From Modestobacter sp. VKM Ac-2985 (GTDB lineage: Bacteria > Actinomycetota > Actinomycetes > Mycobacteriales > Geodermatophilaceae), in NCBI RefSeq assembly GCF_026967925.1, contig NZ_JAPVBI010000002.1:1107628-1171627 (forward strand): 64,000 bases of DNA, given 5' to 3'. Position numbers and translations under genes: made by a program. Each line of letters starts with the position of its first letter. Position 1 is the first letter of the stretch. Below, in pieces: positions 50,840-60,204 of the stretch. The notes beneath the pieces are model-generated. The model ran no database searches. It was not told the DNA's origin and worked only from the letters and a program-made list of their open reading frames with translations.

Positions 50840-51109
50840 TCAGGCGGTGAGGGCGGTGCCCTCGGCCGGGGTGTGCAGCGCGGCGACCAGGGAGTCCAGG
50901 GGCAGGTCCAGGGTGTCGGCCAGCGCGGCGACGGTGAAGAAGGCCGGCGTCGGGACCCGGCCGGACTCGATCTTCCGCAGCGCCTCGAGGCTCACGCCGG
51001 AGGTGGCGGCGACCTCGGCGGGGGAGCGGTCACCGCGCGCGGCGCGGAGCAGGCCACCCAGCCGGCGGCCGCGCTCGCGCTCCTCGGGGCTCAGCGGCGG
51101 TCGGACCAT
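50840..51109 (-). CDS. XRE-family transcriptional regulator
   Basis: The 89-residue protein is a single helix-turn-helix domain (about 15-70; RLGGLLRAARGDRSPAEVAATSGVSLEALRKIESG) with a short C-terminal tail. Such small XRE proteins usually repress their own promoter. ATG 51109 is supported by TACTAT 7 nt upstream on the minus strand, predicting a leaderless mRNA. It is divergent from map across only 44 bp containing direct repeats, so map may be under its control. Confidence 0.85.
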   Translation of the reverse strand: MVRPPLSPEERERGRRLGGLLRAARGDRSPAEVAATSGVSLEALRKIESGRVPTPAFFTVAALADTLDLPLDSLVAALHTPAEGTALTA

Positions 51110-51153
51110 GGTCGTGATAGTAATACTGGGATACCAATACCGGAAGGGTTGAG
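51110..51153. promoter_or_regulatory. XRE/map divergent promoter with direct repeats
   Basis: The 44-bp gap is unusually AT-rich for this window. It contains the minus-strand -10 TACTAT (51117-51122), 7 nt before the XRE ATG. Downstream, AATACTGG and AATACCGG (51122-51129 and 51136-51143) form a direct repeat at 14-bp spacing, a candidate operator for the XRE regulator. A GGAAGG site serves map. Confidence 0.5.
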
Positions 51154-51924
51154 ATGATCGAGCTGCGCACACCAGAGGAGATCGACGCGATGCGCGCCGC
51201 CGGGGCGGTCGTCGCCGACATGCACGCCGCGGTGCGGGCACTGGCCGCGCCCGGGGTGCGGCTGAGTGAGCTGGACGCCGCGGCCCGCCAGGTCCTCGCC
51301 GACGCCGGCGCCACCTCTCCGTTCCTCGGCTACGCGCCCTCGCCCACGACCCCGCCGTTCCCCGGGGTGGTCTGCCTGTCGGTCAACGACGTGGCGCTGC
51401 ACGGCATCCCCACCGCCCAAGAGCTCGAGGACGGCGACCTGCTCAGCGTCGACGCCGGGGCGACGCTCGACGGCTGGGTGGGCGACGCGGCCCGCACCTA
51501 CCCGATCGGCACGCCCCGGCCGGCGGACCTCGAGCTCGTGGAGACCACCGAGCGGGCGCTGGCTGCCGGGATCGCTGCGGCCGTGGTCGGCAACCGGGTC
51601 GGCGACATCTCCGCGGCGATCGCCGCCGTCGGCCGGGCCGGCGGCTGCGGCATCAACACCGACCAGGGCGGGCACGGGGTGGGGCGCACCATGCACGAGG
51701 CGCCGCACGTGCCCAACGAGGGCCGGGCCGGCCGCGGGCTGCCGCTGCGGGCGGGGCTGGTGATCGCGATCGAGCCCTGGTTCCTGGCCGGCGGCAGCGA
51801 CGACTACCGGGTCGACGCCGACGGCTGGACGCTGCGCAGCGCGGACGGCAGCCGCGCCGCCCACGTCGAGCACACCGTGGCGGTCACCGCCGACGGCCCC
51901 CGCATCCTCACCCTCCCCGCCTGA
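51154..51924 (+). CDS. map: Type I methionine aminopeptidase
   Basis: MetAP removes the initiator methionine from nascent proteins. The 256-residue protein has the full di-metal set: Asp100, Asp111, His174, Glu207 and Glu239, with His83 (ALHGIP) in the pocket. Typical stretches are VCLSVNDVALHGIP, TDQGGHGVGRTMHEAPHVPN and AIEPWF. There is no N-terminal extension or zinc finger. ATG 51154 has GGAAGG about 7 bp upstream. Sharing a promoter region with a small XRE regulator is unusual for this housekeeping enzyme; actinobacteria often have two or more MetAPs, and this may be the secondary one. Confidence 0.93.
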   Translation: MIELRTPEEIDAMRAAGAVVADMHAAVRALAAPGVRLSELDAAARQVLADAGATSPFLGYAPSPTTPPFPGVVCLSVNDVALHGIPTAQELEDGDLLSVDAGATLDGWVGDAARTYPIGTPRPADLELVETTERALAAGIAAAVVGNRVGDISAAIAAVGRAGGCGINTDQGGHGVGRTMHEAPHVPNEGRAGRGLPLRAGLVIAIEPWFLAGGSDDYRVDADGWTLRSADGSRAAHVEHTVAVTADGPRILTLPA

Positions 51925-51929
51925 GCACG

Positions 51930-51986
51930 CCGTTGGTCACCCAGCGCGGTCTCCCGGATCGGGAGACGACGCTGGGTGACCAACGG
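51930..51986. terminator. Two-tier palindrome between map and metB
   Basis: A perfect 17-bp outer stem (51930-51946 with 51970-51986; left arm CCGTTGGTCACCCAGCG) encloses a perfect 8-bp inner stem GTCTCCCG-GAT-CGGGAGAC (51949-51967). It lies between convergent genes and can work as a terminator in both directions. Confidence 0.85.
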
Positions 51987-51995
51987 CTGCGGCCG

Positions 51996-53131
51996 TCAGG
52001 CGAGGGCCTGGTCCAGGTCGGCGAGGAGGTCGTCGACGTCCTCGATGCCGACCGACAGGCGGACCAGGTCGGCGGGCACCTCCAGGGGGGAGCCGGCGGC
52101 GCTGGCGTGGGTCATCCGGTGCGGGTGCTCGATCAGCGACTCCACGCCGCCCAGCGACTCGGCCAGGGTGAACAGCGACGTGCGCTCGCAGACCCGCAGC
52201 GCAGCCTCCTCGCCGCCCTTCAGCCGGAAGGAGACCATCCCGCCGAAGCCGGACATCTGCTTCGCCGCGATCTCGTGGTTGCGGTGCTGCGGCAGGCCCG
52301 GGTAGAGCACGTCGTCGACGGCCGGGTGGGCCAGCAGCCACTCGGCGATCCGGCCGGCGTTGGCGCTGTGCCGGTCCATCCGGACGCCGAGGGTCTTCAG
52401 GCTGCGCAGCACCAGCCAGGCGTCGAACGGGCCGGCCACCCCGCCCATCGCGTTCTGGTGGTAGGCCAGCCGCTCACCGAGGTCGGCATCGGCGACCACC
52501 AGCGCCCCGCCGACGACGTCGGAGTGCCCGCCGAGGTACTTCGTCGTGGAGTGCACGACGACGTCGGCGCCCAGCGTGAGCGGCTGCTGCAGGTAGGGGC
52601 TGGCGAAGGTGTTGTCGACGACCAGCAGCGTGCCCGAGGCGTGCGCGATCTCGGCCAGCGCGGCGATGTCGGAGACGTTGAGCAGCGGGTTGCTCGGCGT
52701 CTCGCACCAGATCACCCGCGCGGTCTCGGGTGCGACGGCGGCCCGGACGGCGTCCAGGTCGTTGAGGTCGACCGGCTGGTGGCTGATGCCCCATGGGGCG
52801 AGCACCCGCGAGATCAACCGGTAGGTGCCGCCGTAGGCGTCGCCACCGAGCACGATCGAGTCACCCGGCCGGCACACGGTGCGCAGCAGGGTGTCCTCCG
52901 CGGCGAGCCCGGAGGCGAAGGCCAGCCCGCGGGTGCCCTGCTCGAGGGAGGCCAGGGCTGTCTGCAGGGTGTCCCGGGTGGGGTTGGCGCTGCGGCTGTA
53001 CTCGTAGCCGCCGCGCAGTCCGCCGACGCCGTCCTGCTTGTAGGTGGTGGTCAGGTGCAGGGGCGGGATGACCGCGCCGGTGGCGGGGTCAGGGTCCTGC
53101 CCGGCGTGGATGGCGCGCGTGTTGAACCCGG

Positions 53132-53135
<4 letters not shown>
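51996..53135 (-). CDS. metB: Cystathionine gamma-synthase
   Basis: MetB joins an activated homoserine ester with cysteine to form cystathionine, or in related enzymes runs gamma-lyase chemistry. The 379-residue PLP enzyme has FNTRAIHAGQDPDP, YSRSANPTRD, the Ala/Ser-rich pocket SGLAAEDTLLRT, VVDNTFASPYLQQPL and the PLP lysine in HSTTKYLGGHSD (Lys199). ATG 53135 overlaps the cbs stop (ATGA). The cbs-metB pair is also found as neighbours (Rv1077 and Rv1079) in mycobacteria. Together they interconvert homocysteine and cysteine. Confidence 0.92.
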
Positions 53136-54529
<1,394 letters not shown>

Positions 54530-54613
54530 GGGGTCTCCTGCTCTGCGGGTGGGCCGGCGGCGGATCCCGCGCACCGGCGTACCCGACCATCCCACCAGAC
54601 GCCGCCGGGTGCC

Positions 54614-55828
54614 TCAGTACGGCAGGTAGTAGGTGAGCAGGTCGGCCGTCAGCGGGGGGAACAGGGCCTCGTAGAGCTCGGCGTCCCGGCCGGGGTACAC
54701 GTCCGGCCGCCGCCGGGACAGCCCGTGCATGCCGTGCGGGCCGAGGAGCAGGGCGCCCACCTGGTCCGGGGCGACGCCGGCGCCGCCGGCCGTCCCCGGC
54801 GCCTGCAGCCGCCCACCCGCGACCACCGGACCCAGCCCGTCGTCGGTGGCCGGCAGTCGCCAGCTCGCGCCGTAGGTGGAGACGACGACGTCGCGGCGGG
54901 CGCCGACGGCGCCGGCCCGGCGGCCGAGCACCGGCCGCAGCGCCTCCAACAGGGCGCCCGGCTCGGGGACCCGCACGTAGTACTGCTCGGCCAGGTCGCT
55001 GCCGGCGCCCAGCCGGTCGGCCCAGGCGCGGCCGGGGAGGCTGGCCGGGCGGTCGGTGACCCGGACCGGCCGGCCTGCGGCCAGCGCGGTCACGCCGGCC
55101 AGCAACCCGGCGGCCGCGGCGTCGTCCACCGCGGTCGGCTCGGCGACCAGCACGTCGTCGTCCGGCTCGGGGACCCGGGCGGAGGCGACGACCGCGCCGT
55201 CCCGGTCCAGCACCCAGGTGGTGCTCGCCTCGTGCGCCACCAGCCAGCGCAGCCGGGCCGCCGGGTGCGGCATCGCGACGTCCGCACCGGCCTGGGCGGC
55301 GTCCTGCAGCCGGGCCAGCGCCGGCAGGTCCGCCGGCGTGGCCGGCCGCAGCCCCGCAGCCGGGGCCGGGAGGGTGTGCACCGGCCGGGCCGGGGGGACG
55401 TCGATCGCGTACTCGTAGCCGAACAGCCGGTAGAAGTACGGGATCCCGATCATCACCTGCAGCAGGTCACCCCGGGCCGCGGAACGGTCGTGCGCCCAGG
55501 CCATCAGCGCCCGCACCAGACCCCGGCCCTCGTAAGCCGCGTCAGTGGCCACCAGCTCGACCTGGCCGGCGGGCAGGACGACGTCCTCCAGCCGCACGGA
55601 CTCGGCCAGCAGCGTGGCGGTGGAGACCACCCGGTTGCCGTCCACGACGACGGCGGTGGCCTCCCAGCCGGTGTCCGGGTCCTCGACGACCAGCCGATGG
55701 TCCAGGGCGTCGGCCGGCTCACCGCGGTCGGCCAGCAGCGCACCCACCTGCTCGAGGTCGCCGGGCCGGCAGCCCCGCAGCACGAGCCCGCCGGGGAGCA
55801 GATGCTCCGCTGCCGCCGTCGGGCTCAT
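54614..55828 (-). CDS. Eis-like GNAT N-acetyltransferase with sterol-carrier-like C-terminus
   Basis: The 404-residue protein has the tandem architecture of the Eis family. The first GNAT domain has the acetyl-CoA loop VATDAAYEGRGLVRALM and IPYFYRLFGYEYAID; a second GNAT-like domain follows; the C-terminal part resembles the SCP2-like module with GAGVAPDQVGALLLG and YLPY at the end. Eis acetyltransferases modify aminoglycosides and other amines in mycobacteria, where eis is WhiB7-controlled; regulation by WhiB7 cannot be inferred here. A CAGGGT hexamer lies 7 nt before ATG 55828, near the leaderless consensus. Confidence 0.85.
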   Translation of the reverse strand: MSPTAAAEHLLPGGLVLRGCRPGDLEQVGALLADRGEPADALDHRLVVEDPDTGWEATAVVVDGNRVVSTATLLAESVRLEDVVLPAGQVELVATDAAYEGRGLVRALMAWAHDRSAARGDLLQVMIGIPYFYRLFGYEYAIDVPPARPVHTLPAPAAGLRPATPADLPALARLQDAAQAGADVAMPHPAARLRWLVAHEASTTWVLDRDGAVVASARVPEPDDDVLVAEPTAVDDAAAAGLLAGVTALAAGRPVRVTDRPASLPGRAWADRLGAGSDLAEQYYVRVPEPGALLEALRPVLGRRAGAVGARRDVVVSTYGASWRLPATDDGLGPVVAGGRLQAPGTAGGAGVAPDQVGALLLGPHGMHGLSRRRPDVYPGRDAELYEALFPPLTADLLTYYLPY

Positions 55829-55907
55829 CCTGCGGACCCTGGCGCACGAGGCGGCGCGGCGGCAACCGAGTTCTCTGCCCGGGCGCGCTGAGCGTCGCTT
55901 TACGCCG

Positions 55908-55915
55908 TATACCCT
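55908..55915 (+). promoter_or_regulatory. Candidate -10 for the GAF-ANTAR gene
   Basis: TATACCCT contains two overlapping -10-like hexamers, unusually AT-rich for this genome. The start would lie about 80 nt before ATG 56000. CTTTACG about 10 bp upstream is too close for a standard -35. Confidence 0.4.
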
Positions 55916-55999
55916 CGGTCCGCCGGGGCGTCACCCCCCGGCCAGGCGGACGTCGAACCCACGGCTCACCCGCCGCACTGGAGAGGGACCCCCGAGACG

Positions 56000-56701
56000 A
56001 TGACCGAGAGTCTGGGCGCACTGCACCAGGAGCTGGCGGGCGTCGTCCTCGTGGGGCGGGAGCTGCCTGAGGTGTTGACCGAGATCGTCCAGATCTCCCA
56101 CCGTGCGATCCCCGGTGCCGAGGCCACCTCGATCACGCTCATCCGTGACGACCGCCCCTTCACCGCTGCCTTCGACGGGCAGATCGCCATGGACGCCGAC
56201 GAGCTGCAGTACGCGTACGGGTACGGCCCGTGCGTCGACGCAGGGCGGTCCGGGGAGGTCTTCCTCGTGGAGGACATGCGCCACGAGGAGCGCTGGCCCG
56301 AGTACGCACAGCAGGTCGCGGGGCTGGGGGTGCTCAGCTCGCTGTCGATCCCGCTGCCCTTCCAGGGCGCGAACATCGGCGCGCTGAACAACTACGCACG
56401 CCACCCCGGGGCCTTCGGCGTGGCCGACGTGACCATCGGCGAGGAGGTGGCGGCCTTCGTCGCGATCGCCGTCGGCAACGCCGAGGCCGCTGCCCGGGCC
56501 ACCAACGACGTGGCCAACATGCGTCAGGCGATGGCCTCCCGCGCGGCGATCGAGCAGGCCAAGGGCATCCTGATGGAGCGCTACAAGATCACGCCCGAGC
56601 AGGCGTTCACGCTGCTCACCCACGCGTCGCAGCGCACCAACGTCAAGCTGCGCGACATCGCCGAGGAGCTCGCCGCGACCGGGCTGCTGCGCGGCAGCTG
56701 A
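56000..56701 (+). CDS. GAF-ANTAR domain regulator
   Basis: The 233-residue protein has an N-terminal GAF sensor domain (about 20-160, with ATSITLIRDDRPFTAAFDG, YGYGPCVDAGRSG and SIPLPFQGANIGALN) and a C-terminal ANTAR domain (about 171-226, RAAIEQAKGILMERYKITPEQAF). ANTAR proteins of this actinobacterial type act as RNA-binding antiterminators, with the GAF domain sensing a small ligand. No dual-hexaloop target was found here. ATG 56000 fits the family. It is divergent from the Eis-like gene over 171 bp. Confidence 0.9.
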   Translation: MTESLGALHQELAGVVLVGRELPEVLTEIVQISHRAIPGAEATSITLIRDDRPFTAAFDGQIAMDADELQYAYGYGPCVDAGRSGEVFLVEDMRHEERWPEYAQQVAGLGVLSSLSIPLPFQGANIGALNNYARHPGAFGVADVTIGEEVAAFVAIAVGNAEAAARATNDVANMRQAMASRAAIEQAKGILMERYKITPEQAFTLLTHASQRTNVKLRDIAEELAATGLLRGS

Positions 56702-56789
56702 CCGGCGGCTGGCGTCCTGCTCGGGGGCGGGGCGAGGATCAGGGCATGCGACAGACCCGGCGCCGGCCGGCCGCGGTGCCGGGCGCCCG

Positions 56790-58178
56790 ATGACCGTCGT
56801 GCTCGGCGCCGACCTCGGCACCAGCGGGCTCAAGCTCGCCGCGCTGGACCTCGACGGTGCCGTGGTCGCGGAGGCCGAGGTCGGCTACCCGGTCGACCGC
56901 CCGCGGCCGGGCTGGGCGCAGACGGAGGTGGCCGTCTGGTTGCGGGCGCTGGACGACGCCCTCGCCGCCGTGGCCGGGACGCTGGGCGACCGGCCGGTGG
57001 CCGCCCTCGGGTTCTCCGGCCAGATGCACGGCGCCGTGCTGGTGGACCGGTCCGGCGCCGCGCTGGCCCCGGCGCTGCTGTGGCCCGACCAGCGCGCGAC
57101 CGGGGAGCTGGCGCGCTGGCGGGAGCTCCCCGGACCCGACCGCGCCGCACTGGCCAACCCCCTGGCCGCCGGGATGACCGGACCGCTGCTGGCCTGGCTG
57201 GGGGTCCACCGCCCGGAGCTGGTCGCCCGGGCTGCGACGGTGCTGCTGCCCAAGGACGCCGTCCGGGCCGCGCTGGTGCCCGGTGCGGACCCGGCCGTCA
57301 CCGACCGCAGCGACGCGTCGGCGACGCTGCTGTGGGACGTGCCCGGCGACCGCTGGTCGACCACGGCCACCGTCGCCGCCGGCGTCGACCCGGCCCTGCT
57401 CCCGGCCGTCGTGCCGGGGTCGACCGTCGTCGGGGTGGCGCCCGTGCTCGGCGGGGGAGTGCCGGTCGTGGTCGGTGGCGCGGACACCCCGCTCGCGCTG
57501 CTGGCCGCCGGCACCACCACCGGCGTCCAGGTCAACCTCGGCTCGGGCGCCCAGGTCATCCGGCCGCAGGTCTCCCCGCAGCCGGTCGCCGACCCCGTCG
57601 TGCACTGCTACGCCGACGTGGAGGGCGGCTGGTACGCCATGGCCGCGCTGCAGAACGCCGGCACCGCGTGGGCCTGGGTCCGCGAGGTGCTGGGCCTGGA
57701 CTGGCCGGCCTTCACCGCCGGCCTGGCCGCCACCCGCCCAGGAGCGGGCGGCGTGGTGTTCTCCCCGTTCCTGACCGGCGAGCGGGGCGGGGTGGCCGGG
57801 CCGGCCGACCGCGGCGGCTGGACGGGGCTGTCGGCCGACACCACCCGGGCCGACCTCGCCCGCGCGGCGCTGGAGGGCGTGGCGTGCGCCGTGGCGGCAG
57901 CGCTGGACCTGCTCGGACCGGAGGCCGGCGGGCCGGTCGTGCTGACCGGCGGGGGTGGCCGGGACGCCGGGGTGCAGCAGCTCCTGGCCGACGTGCTCGA
58001 CCGGCCGGTGCAGCACGTGCAGGTCCGGAGCGCATCGGCAGCCGGCGCCGCGGTCCTCGCCGCGCGCGGCGTGGGCCTGGCCCTGGAGCCCGGTCGGGCG
58101 GCCGGGCCGGTCGTCGAGCCGCGACAGGCGGCGGCGTTCGCCGCCGTCCGCGAGCGCTGGGCCGCGGCCCGGCGCTGA
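56790..58178 (+). CDS. xylB: Xylulokinase-like FGGY carbohydrate kinase
   Basis: The 462-residue enzyme has the FGGY ATPase start VVLGADLGTSGLKLAALDLDG, the xylulokinase substrate motif GFSGQMHGAVLVD, LLWPDQRATGE and the C-terminal GGGGRDAGVQQLLADVL. It should phosphorylate D-xylulose (or a similar ketose) with ATP. No xylose isomerase, transporter or regulator is adjacent, so the sugar is uncertain. ATG 56790 is 88 bp after the GAF-ANTAR stop. Sequence and length (about 460) match xylulokinases rather than glycerol kinases. Confidence 0.88.
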   Translation: MTVVLGADLGTSGLKLAALDLDGAVVAEAEVGYPVDRPRPGWAQTEVAVWLRALDDALAAVAGTLGDRPVAALGFSGQMHGAVLVDRSGAALAPALLWPDQRATGELARWRELPGPDRAALANPLAAGMTGPLLAWLGVHRPELVARAATVLLPKDAVRAALVPGADPAVTDRSDASATLLWDVPGDRWSTTATVAAGVDPALLPAVVPGSTVVGVAPVLGGGVPVVVGGADTPLALLAAGTTTGVQVNLGSGAQVIRPQVSPQPVADPVVHCYADVEGGWYAMAALQNAGTAWAWVREVLGLDWPAFTAGLAATRPGAGGVVFSPFLTGERGGVAGPADRGGWTGLSADTTRADLARAALEGVACAVAAALDLLGPEAGGPVVLTGGGGRDAGVQQLLADVLDRPVQHVQVRSASAAGAAVLAARGVGLALEPGRAAGPVVEPRQAAAFAAVRERWAAARR

Positions 58179-58277
58179 CCCCCGGTCGCCGCGCGGAACG
58201 CCCGCGTCGCTGGCACCGTTGTCCTCGACGAGCGGGCCCGGCCGGGAGCCGCAGGAGTGCAAGGGGGTGGGCGCACC

Positions 58278-58469
58278 ATGGCGTCGCTGATGAACAAGGT
58301 CATGCAGTTCGCGAACAGCCCGAAGGGCAAGCAGATGGTCCGTCAGGCGACGGACAAGGCCCAGCAGCTGGCCAACGACCCGAAGAACCGGGCGAAGATC
58401 GAGGACGTCCGGCGCCGGCTGCAGGGCGGTCGCGGCGGCTCCGGCACCGGGCCGGGCACCACCCACTGA
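58278..58469 (+). CDS. Small basic protein (63 aa), function unknown
   Basis: The short protein (MASLMNKVMQFANSPKGK start, then helices with KAQQLANDPKNRAKIEDVRRRL and a Gly/Thr tail) is highly basic and helical. I recall similar short actinobacterial hypotheticals but no function. ATG 58278 is preferred with AGGGGG 9-10 bp upstream; GTG 58257 would add seven residues. It lies between xylB and the convergent hisN gene. Confidence 0.65.
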   Translation: MASLMNKVMQFANSPKGKQMVRQATDKAQQLANDPKNRAKIEDVRRRLQGGRGGSGTGPGTTH

Positions 58470-58508
58470 CCCGCGTGCACTGACCCGTCCGACCCACGCC
58501 GGCGGCGC

Positions 58509-59312
58509 TCACTCCCCCCGGGGGGCGAGCGCCGTCAGCACGTCGGCGTGCAGGACGCCGTTGCTGGCCACCGCGCTGCCGCCGGCCGGCCCGGCGTTGC
58601 CGGCGAGGTCGCTGAACGCGCCCCCCGCCTCGCGCACGATGACGTCGAGGGCGGCGAGGTCCCACAGGGACACCTCGGGCTCGCAGGCGACGTCGACGGC
58701 GCCCTCGGCGACCATCATGTAGCTCCAGAAGTCGCCGTAGGCGCGGGTCCGCCAGACCTGACGGGTCAGGTCGAGGAACGGCTCGAGCCGGTCCTGCTCC
58801 TCCCAGCCGGAGAGGCTGGAGTAGGACAGGCTCGCGTCGGCCAGGGCACCCACCTGCGAGACCGTGCAGCGGGTGGCGTTCTCCAGCCGGCGTCCGGTCC
58901 AGGCGCCGGTGCCCGCCGCAGCCCACCACCGCCGGTTCAGGGCCGGTGCCGAGACCAGTCCGACCACCGGCAGGTCGCCGTCCAGCAGGGCGACCAGGGT
59001 CGCCCACACCGGGACGCCGCGGACGAAGTTCTTGGTGCCGTCGATCGGGTCGATCACCCACCGGCGATCTCCCCGGCCGGTGCTGCCGAACTCCTCGCCG
59101 AGCACGGCGTCCCGGGTGCGGGCGCGGGCCAGCGTGCTGCGCAGCTGCTCCTCGACCGCGTGGTCGGCGTCGGTGACCGGGGTGAGGTCGGGCTTGGTGT
59201 CCACCTTCAGGTCCTGCGCCCGGAACCGGTCCAGGCTGATCGCATCGGCCTGGTCGGCCAGTACGTGCGCCAGGCGCATGTCCTCGTTGTATCCCCGCTG
59301 GCCAGCCGTCAT
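58509..59312 (-). CDS. hisN: Histidinol-phosphatase HisN (inositol monophosphatase family)
   Basis: The 267-residue protein belongs to the Mg2+-dependent inositol monophosphatase fold, with metal residues Glu73/Glu74 (LGEEFG), Asp88 and Asp91 in [11 protein letters not shown], and [14 protein letters not shown] near the C-terminus. Actinobacteria use such an enzyme for the histidinol-phosphate step, and the start [17 protein letters not shown] resembles HisN best. Inositol monophosphatase is the alternative. ATG 59312 has TAGGTT 6 nt upstream, so it is likely leaderless. It is convergent with the 63-aa gene. Confidence 0.88.
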   Translation of the reverse strand: MTAGQRGYNEDMRLAHVLADQADAISLDRFRAQDLKVDTKPDLTPVTDADHAVEEQLRSTLARARTRDAVLGEEFGSTGRGDRRWVIDPIDGTKNFVRGVPVWATLVALLDGDLPVVGLVSAPALNRRWWAAAGTGAWTGRRLENATRCTVSQVGALADASLSYSSLSGWEEQDRLEPFLDLTRQVWRTRAYGDFWSYMMVAEGAVDVACEPEVSLWDLAALDVIVREAGGAFSDLAGNAGPAGGSAVASNGVLHADVLTALAPRGE

Positions 59313-59324
59313 GGCCCGAACCTA
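59310..59324 (-). promoter_or_regulatory. Leaderless -10 before hisN
   Basis: On the minus strand TAGGTT (59319-59324) lies 6 nt before the ATG at 59312. No ribosome site is present. Confidence 0.55.
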
Positions 59325-59371
59325 GCGGGCGGGGTCCGCAGAGCCCCGCCCGCCGACGGTGACGTGCTGGA

Positions 59372-59431
59372 GCGGCCCCCTCTCAGGGGCCCGCCCCGAG
59401 CGTGCGAGGGGTGGGGGGAGAGGGGGTCCTT
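59372..59431 (-). terminator. Nested-hairpin 3' element, copy 3
   Basis: Outer stem CCCCCTCTC (59376-59384) with GAGAGGGGG (59418-59426); inner CCCC (59394-59397) with GGGG (59408-59411) around GAGCGTGCGA. Read on the minus strand it begins at the stop codon of the DUF2795 gene (TAG-AAGGACCCCC), exactly like copy 1 at moeZ. Confidence 0.75.
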
Positions 59432-59614
59432 CTAGTTGAAGACGGCCTTGCTGACCGCCGCCGGGGTGTCGTACTCCTGGTCGTCGATCCCCTTCAGGGC
59501 GTCGAGGACCTCGCCGCTGCCTCCGTGGGACTCCGCGTGCTTCACCACGTCGTCCTTCCTCGCCGGGTAGTCCATGCCGGACAGGGCCTTCTGGATGTCG
59601 ATCGGGCTCACCAT
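59432..59614 (-). CDS. DUF2795 small protein
   Basis: The 60-residue protein has the DUF2795 pattern: IQKALSGMDYPARKDDVVKHAES, then ADQ/DDQEYDTPAAVSKAV at the end. Members are small, mostly actinobacterial and of unknown function. They often occur as repeated modules; here there is one. ATG 59614 is the only reasonable start. Its stop joins copy 3 of the nested-hairpin element. It is divergent from the DUF2087 gene over 53 bp. Confidence 0.85.
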   Translation of the reverse strand: MVSPIDIQKALSGMDYPARKDDVVKHAESHGGSGEVLDALKGIDDQEYDTPAAVSKAVFN

Positions 59615-59655
59615 GGCCCGCCGGGTACCCGACAGCTGTGCCGGCGATGCACGGA

Positions 59656-59670
59656 TACCGTCGGGGCGTG
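59656..59670 (+). promoter_or_regulatory. Leaderless -10 before the DUF2087 regulator gene
   Basis: TACCGT (59656-59661) lies 6 nt before GTG 59668, without a ribosome site. It excludes the upstream in-frame start at 59638. Confidence 0.55.
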
Positions 59671-60204
59671 GAAGCCGGGAGCATCGTCGGGCTGTTGGCC
59701 GATCCGGTGCGGCTGAAGGTCGTTGCCGCGCTGGCCCTCGGCGCGACCACGATCCAGGACGTCGCCGACCTGTCGGGGCTGTCCCTGAAGGAGGTCGCGC
59801 TGGCCGCGCGGCGGTTGGCCCGGGCCGGCCTGGTGCACCGCGACGGTCACCTCCTCACGCTGCACGCCGAGCGCTTCGGGGAGGCGGCCCGGGCAGCGGC
59901 CGCCACCGCACCGCCCGCGCCGCAGCTGTCCGCCGATCCCGGGGCGGACGCCGTGCTGCGCGCCTTCGTCCGGGACGGCAGGCTGGTCTCCGTCCCCGCG
60001 CAGCACAGCAAGCGGCGGGTCGTGCTCGAGCACCTCGTGCACGTCTTCGAGCCGGGTGTCCGCTACCCGGAGCGGGAGGTCAACGCACTGCTCGCCGCCT
60101 GGCACCCGGATGTGGCCGCGCTCCGCCGATACCTGGTGGACGAGGCGCTGCTGTCCCGGGAGTCCGGGGTCTACTGGCGCAGCGGCGGATACGTGGAGGT
60201 GTGA
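59668..60204 (+). CDS. ArsR-like helix-turn-helix and DUF2087 protein
   Basis: The 178-residue protein has an N-terminal winged-helix domain of ArsR type (about 1-60: GLLADPVRLKVVAALALG, IQDVADLSGLSLKEVALAARRLARAGLV). A C-terminal DUF2087 region (about 110-175) contains VLEHLVHVFEPGVRYPEREVNALL and RRYLVDEALLSRESGVYWRSGG. DUF2087 proteins are presumed transcription regulators; the ligand is unknown. The stop overlaps the S51 peptidase start (GTGA), so the two form an operon. Confidence 0.85.
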   Translation: MEAGSIVGLLADPVRLKVVAALALGATTIQDVADLSGLSLKEVALAARRLARAGLVHRDGHLLTLHAERFGEAARAAAATAPPAPQLSADPGADAVLRAFVRDGRLVSVPAQHSKRRVVLEHLVHVFEPGVRYPEREVNALLAAWHPDVAALRRYLVDEALLSRESGVYWRSGGYVEV

